A stretch of 6,454 bases of DNA, from NCBI GenBank assembly GCA_003535305.1, contig DOHL01000080.1, forward strand, positions 1 through 6,454, written 5' to 3'. Both the position numbers and the translations under genes were made by a program. The stretch is from Candidatus Acetothermia bacterium. Its GTDB lineage: Bacteria > Bipolaricaulota > Bipolaricaulia > UBA7950. Below are positions 1-6,390 of this stretch, piece after piece; the first letter of the stretch is position 1; each line of letters opens with the position of its first letter. The notes beneath the pieces were generated by a model. That model was not told the DNA's origin. It ran no database searches and worked only from the letters and a program-made list of their open reading frames with translations.

Positions 1-15
1 CTTAGCGACCTTTGC

Positions 16-48
16 GCCTGCCCTGCACAGTAATTGTGCAGGGCAGGC
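16..48. repeat. Perfect 14-bp hairpin, copy 1
   Basis: The arms GCCTGCCCTGCACA (16-29) and TGTGCAGGGCAGGC (35-48) are exact reverse complements around the five-base loop GTAAT. The 8-bp palindrome GGCATGCC (46-53) overlaps the right arm. A second, longer hairpin with the same outer and inner arm sequence lies at 201-235, so this is a repeated structured unit and not a single chance palindrome. Neither strand shows a T-run directly after the stem, which argues against a classical intrinsic terminator. Confidence 0.85.
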
Positions 49-78
49 ATGCCGTGCCCCTACAATGACTTTCCGGCT

Positions 79-111
79 CTTGACCTTGGACTTTGGACCT
101 TGGACTTTGAG
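79..111. repeat. Heptamer/14-bp tandem repeat
   Basis: Alternating CTTGGAC and TTTGGAC heptamers run as a short tandem array: CTTGGAC at 85-91, TTTGGAC at 92-98, CTTGGAC at 99-105. Degenerate ends are CTTGAC at 79-84 and TTTGAG at 106-111. The higher-order unit is 14 bases. I see no coding function. It resembles short intergenic repeats I recall from environmental bacterial genomes, though I cannot confirm this without a search. Confidence 0.75.
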
Positions 112-121
112 CATTCTCTGA

Positions 122-161
122 CTTCTATTCTCTCTTTTCTGCCTTCTATTCTCTATTCTCT
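122..161. repeat. Pyrimidine-rich direct repeats
   Basis: CTTCTATTCTCT occurs at 122-133 and again at 143-154, a 21-base period, and its 3' part TATTCTCT occurs a third time at 154-161. The plus strand is almost wholly C and T, so the minus strand, the transcribed sense for leuS read-through, would carry a purine-rich A/G tract. No gene is supported here. Confidence 0.7.
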
Positions 162-162
162 G

Positions 163-192
163 ATCTGTATCTATCAGTGTCAATCTGTGGTT
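163..192. repeat. Three imperfect 10-bp tandem units
   Basis: Three consecutive decamers, ATCTGTATCT (163-172), ATCAGTGTCA (173-182) and ATCTGTGGTT (183-192), share the pattern ATCTGTGTNN with an exact ten-base period. They differ from the heptamer and pyrimidine tracts just before them, so three unrelated short-period repeats sit side by side. The function is unknown. Confidence 0.65.
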
Positions 193-200
193 CTAGGCCT

Positions 201-235
201 GCCCTGCCATGCACAATAACTGTGCATGGCAGGGC
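201..235. repeat. Perfect 15-bp hairpin, copy 2
   Basis: The arms GCCCTGCCATGCACA (201-215) and TGTGCATGGCAGGGC (221-235) pair perfectly around the loop ATAAC. Compared with the hairpin at 16-48, the left arm has an extra GCCAT and the right arm the matching extra ATGGC, so the stem is lengthened on both sides without losing pairing. For leuS read-through on the minus strand this is the first strong hairpin after the stop, about 130 bases downstream, but no U-tract follows it. Confidence 0.85.
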
Positions 236-367
236 CTTCCACATTTCAGCCAGTATGGGCTTACTGAATGCTTACGACCGATCGTGGATAAGCAGGAAGC
301 AATAATGAGCACGGTAAGAGCTTATAACGTACGTTGAAATCCATAGTCGCCGCTTAACCAACAAACA
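236..367. other. Spacer downstream of leuS, no gene seen
   Basis: This stretch lies between copy 2 of the hairpin and the leuS stop. It has only weak symmetry, such as CAGTA (251-255) with TACTG (262-266) around a six-base loop. I find no convincing open frame, no RNA gene and no stem followed by a T-run on the minus strand, so how leuS transcription ends is not visible. A rho-dependent end or termination beyond the window is possible. Confidence 0.5.
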
Positions 368-3250
368 TTATTTCACGACAATGCTCACCAATTTGTCAGG
401 GATTGCGATCACATTGATGATCTCCTTGCCGGCCAACCGGTCGCAAACGCTCTCTGCCGCGAGGACCGCCGCTTTAAGCGCCTCGCTGTCGCTGCTTATT
501 GTGGTGGGAATATTGACCCTCATTCGCACTTTGCCGTTGATCTGGACCGGTATTTCCCGCATCGCCTCCTTTAGCGCCATAGCTGAGAAGGAAGGCCATT
601 GTTGATCCAAGATTGCATCGGTATTGCCGATCCTCCGCCACGTCTCCTCGCAGAAGAACGGGGTGAATGGTGAAAGGATGAGGATCAGACCTTGGATCAC
701 CTCCCGCACCAGTGCGTCGTCCTCCCCTCCTTCTTTTACGTACTTGGCCAGCTCGTTGACGAGCTCCATAATCGCCGAGACCGCGGTGTTGAAGTTGAAC
801 CGCCCCTCGATATCCTCGGTCACCTTCCTCACCGTGCGATGGTAGCGCCGCCACAGATCCTTCCCCGCGCGATCGAGAACGTCCGGGTTGAGCCGCTCGG
901 AAGCGGCGGCAACGCGCTCGGCCTCCGCGATGACCAGGGTAAAGACACGGTTTAGGAAACGGAACGATCCGCGCACCCCCTCCTCCGACCACTCGATGTC
1001 CCGATCGGGCGGCCCCATGAACAGGGTGTAGAGCCGCTCGGTGTCGGCTCCGTAACGGTCGATTATCTCCGCGGGGGCGACTACGTTCCGCTTCGATTTG
1101 CTCATCGAGAAGTTCGCTGTCTCGAGCGTCGCTCCGCAGTGCGGGCAGCGGCCGTCTTCCACCTGTTGCGGGTAGATCCACCCGTGCTCAGGGCAGCGGT
1201 ACGCGGTATGGCAGACCATTCCCTGGGTGAACAGGCGGATGAACGGCTCGTTAAAGTCGAGGTACCCCATATCGTTCAGCGCCTTGGTGATGAACCGCGA
1301 ATAGAGGAGATGGAGGATCGCGTGCTCGACCCCGCCGACGTACTGATCGACCGGAAGCCAACGGTTGACATCCTCGACGACGAACGGCCGCTCCTTCTCT
1401 TGCGGGGAGATGAACCGAAGGTAATACCAGGAGGAATCGACGAACGTGTCCATCGTGTCGGTGTCACGCCGCGCCGGACTGTTACATCTCGGACAGATTG
1501 TCTCGGCGTAGCCGGGGATATCGGCAAGGCCCATCTTCCCGATGAATTCGACGTCTGGGAGGAGGACCGGGAGATCCTCCTCAGGGACCGGAACAATCCC
1601 GCATCTCTCACAGTAGATGATCGGGATCGGCGCCCCCCAGTAGCGCTGGCGGGAGATCAGCCAATCGTGCAGCCGGTAGTTGATCGCGCCGCGCCCCTTC
1701 CCCGTCTCCTCGAGCCACTCGGTAACCTTGGCCCGCGCCTCTGCTCCAGCGACCTTGCTGAACCGGCCGGAGTGGACCATCGTTCCGTACTCGGAGTGGA
1801 AGAGAAACCCTTCGTACTCAGCGATGCCGGCGAGGACCTCCATCACGGTGCGCGCCCCTGCAAGCGCCGGGTCGAGTTGCTGCAGCCGGGCGAGGATCTC
1901 ACGGTCGGATCTCACGGAATCGAGGTCGTAGACCCCGTCTTCGAGGATAACGGCGAAGCGCGCTCCCACGACCGCGGTAAACCGGCCGGGTTTGAGGTAC
2001 TCACGCGCGATCTCGATATAGCGGTCGATCTGCCCGGCTTCAAGTGAGACCCGAATTCCGGCGGCGCTCTCTGCTGCAGAGATCCCATCGGCAACAAGCG
2101 CCGCACCGAACCCGTCGGCCATCGTCCCGGCCGCAGCGAACGACTCGGCGTGTCCATTAGAGGGCTCGATCACCGGGATGATCGGGAGACCGAACTGGAG
2201 AGCGAAGGCGAAGTCACGCTCGTCGTGAGCCGGAACGGCCATGATCGCCCCGGTCCCATAGGCCATCAGGACGTAGTCGGCGATCCATATCGGGATCTTC
2301 TCCTCGCTTGCCGGGTTGATCGCGTACCCGCCGGTGAAGACACCGGTCTTCTCTCTCTCGGTGGAGAGGCGGTCGATATCACTCGCCCGTGCTGCCCGCT
2401 CGCGATAATCCTCCACTGCCGCGCGCTCCTCCTCCGTCGTCACGCGGTCGACGAGCGGGTGCTCTGGGGCAAGGACCATGAACGTCGCCCCCCACAGGGT
2501 ATCCGGCCTGGTGGTGAAGACGACGATCTCGTCCCCGTCCTCTGTCCGGAAGAGGACCTCTGCGCCGCTGCTCCGCCCGATCCAGTTCTTCTGCATCTTC
2601 TTCACATTCTCCGGCCAGCCGGTGAGCGCATCCAGATCGTCCACCAGACGGTCGGCGTAGGCGGTGATCCGGAAGAACCACTGTTTCATGGTCTTTCTCT
2701 GCGGCGCGGTCCCGCAGCGTTCGCAGACCCCACCGACGACCTGTTCGTTCGCAAGGACGGTGTCGCAGACCGGGCAGTAGTTGACCGCCGCCTCCTTTTT
2801 GTAGGCGAGATCGTTCTCGTAGAGCTTTAAGAAGAGCCACTGTGTCCAGGCGTAGTAGTCGGGGAGGCAGGTTGTGATCTCGCGGTCCCAATCGTACTCG
2901 ATCCCCCAGGAGCGGAATTGCTCCTTGGCTGCGGCGATGTTTTTAATCGTCCAGTTGCGCGGGTGGATCCCTCGTTCGATCGCCGCATTCTCCGCCGGGA
3001 GGCCGAAGGCGTCCCACCCCATCGGGTTCAGTACATTGTACCCCCGCATGATGAAAAAGCGGGTTACAACATCACCGATGATATAATTCCGTCCATGGCC
3101 GACATGGAGCGATCCTGAGGGGTAAGGGAACATGTTCAGATAGTAGAACTTCTTTCCGCCCGCTTCGGTCTTCGCCCGGAAGAACCCCTGCTCGCGCCAG
3201 AAGTCGCGCCATTTATCTTCGACCTGCTTTGGATTGTACTCTTCGTTCAT
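368..3250 (-). CDS. leuS: Leucyl-tRNA synthetase with enlarged CP1 editing domain
   Basis: This cytoplasmic class Ia synthetase charges tRNA-Leu with leucine using ATP and hydrolyses mischarged tRNA. The HIGH motif is HVGH (49-52), the KMSKS motif is SMSKS (715-719), and the Rossmann core and anticodon-binding helices follow the family order. The editing pocket looks intact: TTRPDT (246-251) and the HDERD segment (342-346), whose aspartates match the conserved pair in bacterial LeuRS. Likely zinc sites are C159/C162 with C176/C179, C547/C550 with C586/C589, and C686/H689 with C702/C705. At 960 residues it exceeds the usual 800-880. Most of the excess is at about 367-486, where a linker of some 20 residues is expected. 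The start is ATG at 3250, with GAGAGG five bases upstream inside the last codons of the mutase gene, whose stop is two bases away. Sampled lines are about 60-70% G+C, above the operon's other genes. Identity is near certain; the insert's role is unknown. Confidence 0.98.
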   Translation of the reverse strand: MNEEYNPKQVEDKWRDFWREQGFFRAKTEAGGKKFYYLNMFPYPSGSLHVGHGRNYIIGDVVTRFFIMRGYNVLNPMGWDAFGLPAENAAIERGIHPRNWTIKNIAAAKEQFRSWGIEYDWDREITTCLPDYYAWTQWLFLKLYENDLAYKKEAAVNYCPVCDTVLANEQVVGGVCERCGTAPQRKTMKQWFFRITAYADRLVDDLDALTGWPENVKKMQKNWIGRSSGAEVLFRTEDGDEIVVFTTRPDTLWGATFMVLAPEHPLVDRVTTEEERAAVEDYRERAARASDIDRLSTEREKTGVFTGGYAINPASEEKIPIWIADYVLMAYGTGAIMAVPAHDERDFAFALQFGLPIIPVIEPSNGHAESFAAAGTMADGFGAALVADGISAAESAAGIRVSLEAGQIDRYIEIAREYLKPGRFTAVVGARFAVILEDGVYDLDSVRSDREILARLQQLDPALAGARTVMEVLAGIAEYEGFLFHSEYGTMVHSGRFSKVAGAEARAKVTEWLEETGKGRGAINYRLHDWLISRQRYWGAPIPIIYCERCGIVPVPEEDLPVLLPDVEFIGKMGLADIPGYAETICPRCNSPARRDTDTMDTFVDSSWYYLRFISPQEKERPFVVEDVNRWLPVDQYVGGVEHAILHLLYSRFITKALNDMGYLDFNEPFIRLFTQGMVCHTAYRCPEHGWIYPQQVEDGRCPHCGATLETANFSMSKSKRNVVAPAEIIDRYGADTERLYTLFMGPPDRDIEWSEEGVRGSFRFLNRVFTLVIAEAERVAAASERLNPDVLDRAGKDLWRRYHRTVRKVTEDIEGRFNFNTAVSAIMELVNELAKYVKEGGEDDALVREVIQGLILILSPFTPFFCEETWRRIGNTDAILDQQWPSFSAMALKEAMREIPVQINGKVRMRVNIPTTISSDSEALKAAVLAAESVCDRLAGKEIINVIAIPDKLVSIVVK
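1793..2152 (-). other. Extra domain inserted in LeuRS CP1 editing region
   Basis: These bases encode LeuRS residues of about 367-486. They lie after the editing motif HDERDF and the strand GLPIIPVI, and before EYGTMVHSGRF, which matches the normal CP1 exit. In E. coli LeuRS, as I recall it, only about 20 residues join these points. The insert starts with an Ala/Gly-rich part (371-406), then has a compact-looking part with GRFTAVVGARFAVI (422-435), DGVYDLDSV (438-446) and a helix-like SDREILARLQQLDP (448-461). The reading frame stays open with the same strong G+C bias as the flanks, so it is not a frameshift artefact. I do not recognise the fold; a faint likeness to small domains of the DUF5678 type is only a guess. 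Boundaries are approximate to about 10 residues. Confidence 0.7.
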
Positions 3251-3261
3251 AATTACCTCTC
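3251..3261 (-). promoter_or_regulatory. leuS ribosome-binding site inside mutase end
   Basis: GAGAGG (3261-3256) lies five bases before the leuS ATG and is formed by the final Glu-Arg codons of the mutase gene. The mutase TAA (3255-3253) falls between this site and the ATG. This geometry suits translational coupling, with ribosomes finishing the mutase re-initiating on leuS. Confidence 0.7.
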
Positions 3262-4719
3262 TTCAGCGCGGGCGAATCTTTCCGCCATGCTCAGTACCTC
3301 TTCTACGTCATCGAGTGTAGGCATTTCGCAATATAACCGCAATATCGGTTCTGTCCCGGAAGCGCGCAGCAGTAACCAGCCGTCAGCAAAGCGTAATTTG
3401 AGGCCATCGAGTGTCTCAATCGCTTTGACCGGTCGGCCGGCAAAGGTCTCTGGTGGTTGCTCGAGTAACTTTGCCACGATCTCTTGCCGTGTTTTGATAT
3501 GGAGGTCGCAGCGCCGATAGAAATGGGGACCGACCTCAGCGAACATATTCTCTATCTCCTCGCTCATTGTCCCGCGTGCCGTTGCTGCTATCTCTGTCAA
3601 CAGTAACGAACAGAGGACACCATCGCGATCAGGAATATGGCCCTTGACTCCGATTGAACCACTCTCCTCAGCAGCGATAAGGACGTCACCGCGCTTTAAT
3701 ATCTGCTCGCAGGCATACTTGAATCCGATCGGAACCTCGATGAGCGGCAAGCCGTATTGAGCGCACATCTTCGTTGCCATATCAGTAAGGGCGAATGATT
3801 TGACGACCGCACCGCGCCAACCGCGCTTCTCAACTAAATAACGGAGAATAAGCGCAAAAGTACGTTGCATATCGATAAAACTACCGCGTTCATCCATCGC
3901 GGAGATCCGATCGCCATCACCGTCGGTCGCTACCCCGATGATCCGTTTGGTCTTTTGGTAACGTGAAGCGATGACCGCTCGCAGCGCAACCAGATTCCTG
4001 TCAAGTGGCTCAGGGTCTATACCGCCAAAGAGGGGATCGCGTTTGGCGCGGATCGGCAGGGACAAGACATCATAGTCATCCAGCAGCGATTTCACATACC
4101 CTTGAGCTGATCCATACATCGAGTCGATGACAACGAGCACTGGCGCCGCTGTAAGGCGTGCAGGGTCAATGAGTGTTTTGATCTTCGCCAGTAACGGTCC
4201 CTTGAGATCGATCTTTGTGATATTCTCCGGCAGAGATTTAGGTATCGGTGCAACAGCAGGAAGGCGTGTTTCAATTGCATCCGTCACCTCTTTCGGAGCG
4301 GAACCACCATATTCCGGCTTGAACTTCACCCCGTTATAAATAGGTGGATTGTGGCTGGCAGTGATCATCACCCCAGCAGCCTGTCGTCGGTTGATCACAT
4401 CGTAAGAGATTGCAGGGGTAGGAGCAGGACTATCGGATAACGCGACCGGAATGCCGTTGTCATGGAACACGCGGGCAAAATAGTCGGCGAACTCCTGTGA
4501 CAGGAAACGGGTATCATACCCGATGATCACCCCTTCTGTTGCCGGGCGATATTCCGTTTTCCAGTCAGCATAAATAGAGAGCTTTGCGCGTTGCGGGGAA
4601 GCAAGGAACTCCGCCGTTGCCTGGGCAAGGCGCGCCACATTGGCAAAGGTAAAATCATCGGCGATGATCCCTCGCCATCCATCGGTTCCGAAGCGTATCT
4701 CGTCTCGTTTATCTGTCAT
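3253..4719 (-). CDS. Phosphoglucomutase/phosphomannomutase family protein
   Basis: This is a 488-residue cytosolic alpha-D-phosphohexomutase that moves phosphate between C1 and C6 of a hexose phosphate, feeding glycogen, cell-wall or polysaccharide precursors. All four signature loops are present: an N-terminal FGTDGWRG (10-17), catalytic phosphoserine loop TASHNP (120-125, Ser122), metal loop DGDGDR (266-271), sugar-binding EESGS (351-355) and phosphate-binding RASGTEP (452-458). GHIPDRDG (360-367) is also typical. The TDGWR start fits the phosphoglucomutase/phosphomannomutase group better than GlmM, which usually has TDGIRG and is nearer 450 residues. Sequence alone does not fix glucose versus mannose preference. 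The frame stays open upstream to 4770, but ATG 4719 is preferred: AGGAG lies seven bases before it, and FGTDGWRG then sits at the usual distance from the N terminus. The start overlaps the end of the small upstream gene by 11 bases, and leuS follows after two bases, so it is mid-operon. Confidence 0.94.
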   Translation of the reverse strand: MTDKRDEIRFGTDGWRGIIADDFTFANVARLAQATAEFLASPQRAKLSIYADWKTEYRPATEGVIIGYDTRFLSQEFADYFARVFHDNGIPVALSDSPAPTPAISYDVINRRQAAGVMITASHNPPIYNGVKFKPEYGGSAPKEVTDAIETRLPAVAPIPKSLPENITKIDLKGPLLAKIKTLIDPARLTAAPVLVVIDSMYGSAQGYVKSLLDDYDVLSLPIRAKRDPLFGGIDPEPLDRNLVALRAVIASRYQKTKRIIGVATDGDGDRISAMDERGSFIDMQRTFALILRYLVEKRGWRGAVVKSFALTDMATKMCAQYGLPLIEVPIGFKYACEQILKRGDVLIAAEESGSIGVKGHIPDRDGVLCSLLLTEIAATARGTMSEEIENMFAEVGPHFYRRCDLHIKTRQEIVAKLLEQPPETFAGRPVKAIETLDGLKLRFADGWLLLRASGTEPILRLYCEMPTLDDVEEVLSMAERFARAEER

Positions 4720-4927
4720 CTCTGTTCTCCTGATCACTGTTAGGGCGGTTACTGCCAATCCGCTCCACATTATCAGGCAGAGCGATCTTATTCTCCCTGA
4801 TTATCTCGCGTAAGAGATCGTAGGGGAGCGATGTTTCGATCCAAAGGGAATCGACGTCAATAACGCCGTTCTTCACTGGAATCCGGGGAAGCACCTTCTC
4901 CACCGCCTGCTGGTAGCGCAGGAACAT
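4709..4927 (-). CDS. Small protein with winged-helix-like segment
   Basis: This predicted 72-residue protein has no family I can name. Residues 23-47 (IDVDSLW, then LPYDLLREIIREN) read like the paired helices of a winged-helix or helix-turn-helix unit, followed by a strand-like KIALPDNVERI (47-57). The tail after residue 58 is polar (N, Q, D, R) and probably disordered. A DNA-binding or operon-regulating role is only inference. The start is uncertain: ATG 4927 follows the DUF4139 stop by 16 bases but lacks a well-spaced Shine-Dalgarno. TTG at 4960 has AAGGAG 13 bases upstream and would add 11 residues. Longer in-frame starts up to 5038 would overlap the DUF4139 gene heavily. Its end overlaps the mutase start by 11 bases in another frame, the arrangement expected of a genuine operon member. 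It might instead be chance, but the gapless fit between two genes and the folded-looking composition argue for a real gene. Confidence 0.7.
   Translation of the reverse strand: MFLRYQQAVEKVLPRIPVKNGVIDVDSLWIETSLPYDLLREIIRENKIALPDNVERIGSNRPNSDQENRDDR
4720..4731 (-). promoter_or_regulatory. Ribosome-binding site that fixes the mutase start
   Basis: AGGAG (4731-4727) with a seven-base spacer precedes ATG 4719. This favours the shorter 488-residue product over an in-frame start at 4770, which would add 17 residues with no family counterpart that I know of. The site lies inside the coding end of the small upstream gene. Confidence 0.75.
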
Positions 4928-4943
4928 CTCTTTATGTAATGAT

Positions 4944-6278
4944 TTATGAGCTGAATTCAACGGTGTAAAATATCTCCTTCTCTTCTCCCGGCGCAAGTTC
5001 AACGATAAATCTGATTGTGTGTGCATCGATCTTTTCATACGCGAGCGAAGAAGCGACGATCCGCCATATTCCCCGCAACCGTTCGTTAACTTCGATCGTT
5101 ACTGCGTTCTCCTGATGATTGCGAAGGGTAATGGTGAAGCTGTCGCGGATGAGAGTTTCGCTTACCCGCCGGCGTTGCGTGTGTACCCGTTCGCCGATAA
5201 GATCAAATGCTGTTCCTATACTTACTTCAATCTCTTCGTCGCGTGGAGTATGGTCGATCCAATCTTCGCCGAGCAAAATCACTCTTCCATCGGCACTGCG
5301 ATAGAAAAGACGGAATATTCCGGCCGGCAGGGGATCGCCTAACCCACTGGCAGCGGCATTGACAAATCGAAAGCGGACCTGTACTCCCGGCTGGGTTGCA
5401 GGATCAAAGATATAGATTTTCTCTACCGGGACCGCATCCGCACTGGTATACGGCAAAGCGATCGATCGCCCGTCAAGGAGGTCGACACGCCGGGGAAGGG
5501 GGTAAAGATAAAAGGCAACGGCCTTCTCCGGCGCAAGAGGATGAGCCTCTATACGTGCTTTTAAAGCGACGGCTGCCCTCAAATCACGCTGCGGCAGAGC
5601 AGAGATAAGATTGATATCACCGGCAAGGACCTTTACGTAAGCATCGATAAAATCCCGACCAGAGTTATTCGTTATATTGATCCAGCCTTGCAGGGAAAGG
5701 CGGTCCTCTGTTTCATTCAATATCGCGATGTAATCAGCGCTCCAATTTATACCTTGCGTCAAATAGAAGAGCGATATCATTCCTTGGCCTGCAACCTCCT
5801 GTTTGACCGTAAGGTAAAGAGTCGGATGCAGATGGAGTTGCACCCCTGCCGGAAGCGTAATCCGCGCCGGTTCAGTGATGATATTGATCGTTCCCTTATC
5901 GTCGATGAGAGTCACTTGGTTATGAGCGACAGCGAGGAGGGTGCCGCGATAGAGTTTTCCGCGCGAAGAGAGTAATTCTATTTCTCTACCGATAAAGCGC
6001 GTTATAACCCGCGCCGGTTCAGTATGGCGAAACTCCTGTTCAATGACCTTTCCGGCGGATAATTGAATATAAAGCGATCCAACGATCAGATTTGCCGGGA
6101 TATCAAACAGGATAAGTTGCGATATTCCGGCGTCAAAGTGAACTTCACGTGTCTCTTGCACCACAGCGATCCCGTGCGTGTAGATTACCAACCTCGGTCC
6201 TTGCGCGATGATCTCCGCTGTAAATCCGACCACAACGGATAGAGCGATCAGCACCGCTACAAGCAATCTGTTTGTCAT
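4944..6278 (-). CDS. Exported DUF4139 domain-containing protein
   Basis: This 444-residue protein begins with a Sec-type signal: Arg4, a hydrophobic run at about 5-20, and an Ala-rich exit near 21-25. The mature part is mostly strand-like. The N-terminal half (29-160) has YTHGIAVVQETREV and a GRE-ELL-RGTLL segment typical of these proteins. The DUF4139 hallmark follows: FYLTQGINWSADYIAIL (171-187), then GWINITNNSG (198-207) and VLAGDINLI (217-225). The C-terminal half has the sandwich-like repeats ending in FYTVEFSS. The family includes MuiA-like proteins and is exported or periplasmic; no reaction is established to my knowledge, and I see no catalytic motif. No C-terminal transmembrane helix or sortase motif is visible. 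The start is ambiguous: three GTG codons in frame (6290, 6287, 6284) precede ATG 6278, and GGAG (6293-6290) sits 11 bases from the ATG or 5 from the third GTG. The choice changes at most four residues. It is the first gene after the operon promoter. Confidence 0.9.
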   Translation of the reverse strand: MTNRLLVAVLIALSVVVGFTAEIIAQGPRLVIYTHGIAVVQETREVHFDAGISQLILFDIPANLIVGSLYIQLSAGKVIEQEFRHTEPARVITRFIGREIELLSSRGKLYRGTLLAVAHNQVTLIDDKGTINIITEPARITLPAGVQLHLHPTLYLTVKQEVAGQGMISLFYLTQGINWSADYIAILNETEDRLSLQGWINITNNSGRDFIDAYVKVLAGDINLISALPQRDLRAAVALKARIEAHPLAPEKAVAFYLYPLPRRVDLLDGRSIALPYTSADAVPVEKIYIFDPATQPGVQVRFRFVNAAASGLGDPLPAGIFRLFYRSADGRVILLGEDWIDHTPRDEEIEVSIGTAFDLIGERVHTQRRRVSETLIRDSFTITLRNHQENAVTIEVNERLRGIWRIVASSLAYEKIDAHTIRFIVELAPGEEKEIFYTVEFSS

Positions 6279-6293
6279 ATTCACCACCACTCC
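6279..6293 (-). promoter_or_regulatory. Ribosome-binding site with stacked GTG/ATG starts
   Basis: GGAG (6293-6290) runs into a GTGGTGGTGAATATG series in one frame. Spacing suits the third GTG (five bases) or the ATG (eleven bases) and makes the first GTG, which overlaps the site, unlikely. Confidence 0.5.
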
Positions 6294-6310
6294 ATAATTA
6301 CGATATAACG

Positions 6311-6340
6311 ATGATACACTACCGATCCCTATACCGTCAA
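6311..6340 (-). promoter_or_regulatory. Sigma70-type promoter of the operon
   Basis: The minus strand reads TTGACG (6340-6335), an 18-base spacer, then TATCAT (6316-6311); each box matches five of six consensus bases. A start near 6304 would leave a leader of about 26 bases before the DUF4139 ATG, too short for a riboswitch or T-box. No comparable promoter was noticed before the small gene, the mutase or leuS, so this one may serve all four. Confidence 0.65.
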
Positions 6341-6390
6341 GGCAATTGCATCAGAGACTGCTTCTTAAGTTGCTCGTGCGCGATAAAATT

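Noticed and set aside
16..48. Intrinsic terminator for leuS or a gene beyond the window
   Set aside because: The stem is strong but no T-run follows on either strand, and it lies over 300 bases from the leuS stop.
34..219. Plus-strand open frame of 61 codons in the repeat region
   Set aside because: Its translation is made of the tandem tracts and hairpin arms, has no ribosome-binding site, and is low in information, so it is a by-product of the repeats.
16..235. CRISPR array
   Set aside because: The repeats are too short and differ in type, with no regular repeat-spacer spacing and no cas genes nearby.
474..1181. Minus-strand open frame (235 codons) in another frame of leuS
   Set aside because: It is Arg/Gly-rich frame-shifted leuS. 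The real LeuRS frame covers the same bases with continuous family motifs.
1139..2047. Long plus-strand open frame (302 codons) antisense to leuS
   Set aside because: It lies wholly inside leuS and is explained by the high G+C codon bias of that gene, which depletes stops in the opposite strand. Its translation has no recognisable motif.
2150..2830. Plus-strand open frame (226 codons) antisense to leuS
   Set aside because: It is a shadow of the G+C-rich leuS coding strand, with no motif or ribosome-binding context to support it.
6279..6310. T-box or other leader riboswitch controlling leuS
   Set aside because: The leader between the predicted transcription start and the first gene is only about 26 bases, and leuS is last in the operon with no leader of its own.
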